DNA from: Rhodocyclaceae bacterium
Lineage (GTDB): Bacteria; Pseudomonadota; Gammaproteobacteria; Burkholderiales; Rhodocyclaceae
Direction: 5' to 3'
Length of the DNA stretch: 13,629 bases
Assembly: GCA_017444505.1 (NCBI GenBank)
Contig: JAFSWK010000232.1
Coordinates: forward strand, 1-13,629
In this document: positions 12,872 through 13,629 of the stretch, piece by piece
Layout of the letters: each line of letters starts with the position of its first letter
How positions within the stretch are numbered: the first letter of the stretch is position 1
Program-made: the position numbers and the translations under genes
Notes under the pieces: generated by a model
Told to the model about the DNA's origin: nothing
What the model saw: the letters and a program-made list of their open reading frames with translations, nothing else
Database searches by the model: none

Positions 12872-13629
12872 ATGAATAGCAGCGCACTTGCGCTCCGGAT
12901 TGTCGAAATCCTGTTTCCGCTTTTCGCCATTACCGCGCTCGGCTTCGTCGCCGGCAAGCGGATGCGCCCTGACTTGCACCACGCCAACCGTCTTTCCATG
13001 GACGTGTTTACCCCTTCGCTGACCTTCGCAGCCCTGGCCGGGCACGAATTTCACCTCACTTCCTACCTGCCCCTGCTGGCCGCCTGTTTGCTCTATCTCA
13101 TCCTTGCCGCGTTGAGCGGGCTGGCGCTGGCGAAGGCCGGCAACTGGCAGGTGCGCACCGTGTTGCCGCCGATGACGTTCAACAACAGCGCCAACCTTGG
13201 CCTGCCGCTGGCCGTGTTTGCCTTTGGCGAACAGGCGCTGGCGCCCGCCGTGGCGCTGTTCATCCTCACCAGTCTGGCGCACTTTTCTTTCGGCGCCTGG
13301 CTGCTGGATCGCAGCATCCGCCTGCGCACGGTCTGGCGCGTGCCTACCGTGTTTGCCGCCCTGCTTGGCGTGCTCGTCAGTGTGCTCGGCATTCCGGTCT
13401 GGCCGCCTTTGATGAGCGCCATCAAGATGCTGGGCGACGTAGCCATCCCCATGATGCTGTTCGCCCTCGGCGTGCGCATCGCGCAATCGAAAATCGAATC
13501 CATGCGTCTCGGTCTGGCTGTCGCCGTCGCCCGTCCCGTCAGCGGCATGTTCATCGCCTGGGCGCTCGCCCATGCGCTTCACCTGCCGCCAGAGCAAGCC
13601 GCGCTGTTCATGGTCTACGGCAGCCTGCC
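12872..13629 (+). CDS. AEC-family permease (auxin efflux carrier family), 3' end cut by window edge
   Basis: Inner-membrane secondary transporter of the AEC family, whose bacterial members export or import small organic acids such as malate or malonate; the substrate here cannot be read from sequence. I translated 252 codons with no stop before the edge. Hydrophobic segments are visible at about 10-27, 45-57, 66-88, 110-118, 125-143, 159-178, 188-203 and 213-235, fitting the family's two groups of helices. The conserved half-helix motifs are NNSANLGLPL (104-113) and IPMMLFALGV (192-201), both standard for AEC proteins. ATG 12872 has a GAAAGGGG ribosome site (12856-12863) at 8 bases. It is divergent from prfC and separated from it by 131 bases. 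The remaining C-terminal portion, probably two helices, is outside the window. Confidence 0.88.
   Translation, partial: MNSSALALRIVEILFPLFAITALGFVAGKRMRPDLHHANRLSMDVFTPSLTFAALAGHEFHLTSYLPLLAACLLYLILAALSGLALAKAGNWQVRTVLPPMTFNNSANLGLPLAVFAFGEQALAPAVALFILTSLAHFSFGAWLLDRSIRLRTVWRVPTVFAALLGVLVSVLGIPVWPPLMSAIKMLGDVAIPMMLFALGVRIAQSKIESMRLGLAVAVARPVSGMFIAWALAHALHLPPEQAALFMVYGSL

Noticed and set aside
12737..13597. A 286-codon minus-strand open frame opposite the AEC permease
   Set aside because: Composition is dominated by Asp, Glu, Gln, His and Arg, as expected for the complement of a membrane-protein gene; the plus-strand frame has the AEC motifs and a ribosome site.

Overview
The window reads as chromosomal DNA of a Gram-negative bacterium, most likely a betaproteobacterium. 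The main reasons are a two-subunit glycyl-tRNA synthetase (glyQ, glyS) followed directly by gmhB (lipopolysaccharide heptose phosphatase) and plsC (lysophosphatidate acyltransferase), a gene order I recall from Neisseriales and Burkholderiales, and GC-rich coding sequence (39 of 60 bases are G or C at 4141-4200). The species cannot be named from the sequence. No RNA genes, insertion sequences, CRISPR arrays or phage genes were seen, and no gap between genes exceeds about 130 bases.

Layout, all on the minus strand unless stated, reading right to left: (i) 12872 to the right edge, plus strand, the first 252 codons of an AEC-family permease; (ii) 12741-12871, a divergent intergenic region with -10-like boxes in both directions and a perfect 8-bp inverted repeat in the permease leader; (iii) prfC (release factor 3); (iv) a chain glyQ > glyS > gmhB > plsC > long uvrA. 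In this chain glyQ/glyS and glyS/gmhB share ATGA stop/start overlaps, plsC follows after about 90 bases, and uvrA starts 30 bases after the plsC stop; (v) 1-1028, most of a ketoacyl-ACP synthase III-like gene with lower GC, preceded by its own good sigma70-like promoter.

The most remarkable gene is the UvrA homologue at 1099-6579. It has 1826 residues, about twice the length of classical UvrA, and is a head-to-tail fusion of two complete UvrA units with four intact ATPase sites. The halves are not equal. The first keeps the long insertion domain but has a diverged UvrB-binding segment and an LSGGELQR signature. The second keeps a classical UvrB-binding segment but has lost nearly all of the insertion domain. 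It may act as a built-in heterodimeric UvrA. Long UvrA proteins of this kind are, as I recall, present in database annotation of betaproteobacteria, so the fusion itself is probably not new, but I know of no experimental account of its function.

The remaining genes are housekeeping: GlyQ and GlyS form the glycyl-tRNA synthetase, RF3 recycles release factors, GmhB supplies heptose for the LPS inner core and PlsC makes phosphatidic acid. The KAS III-like gene at the left edge is the one that looks accessory, and its neighbours lie outside the window.
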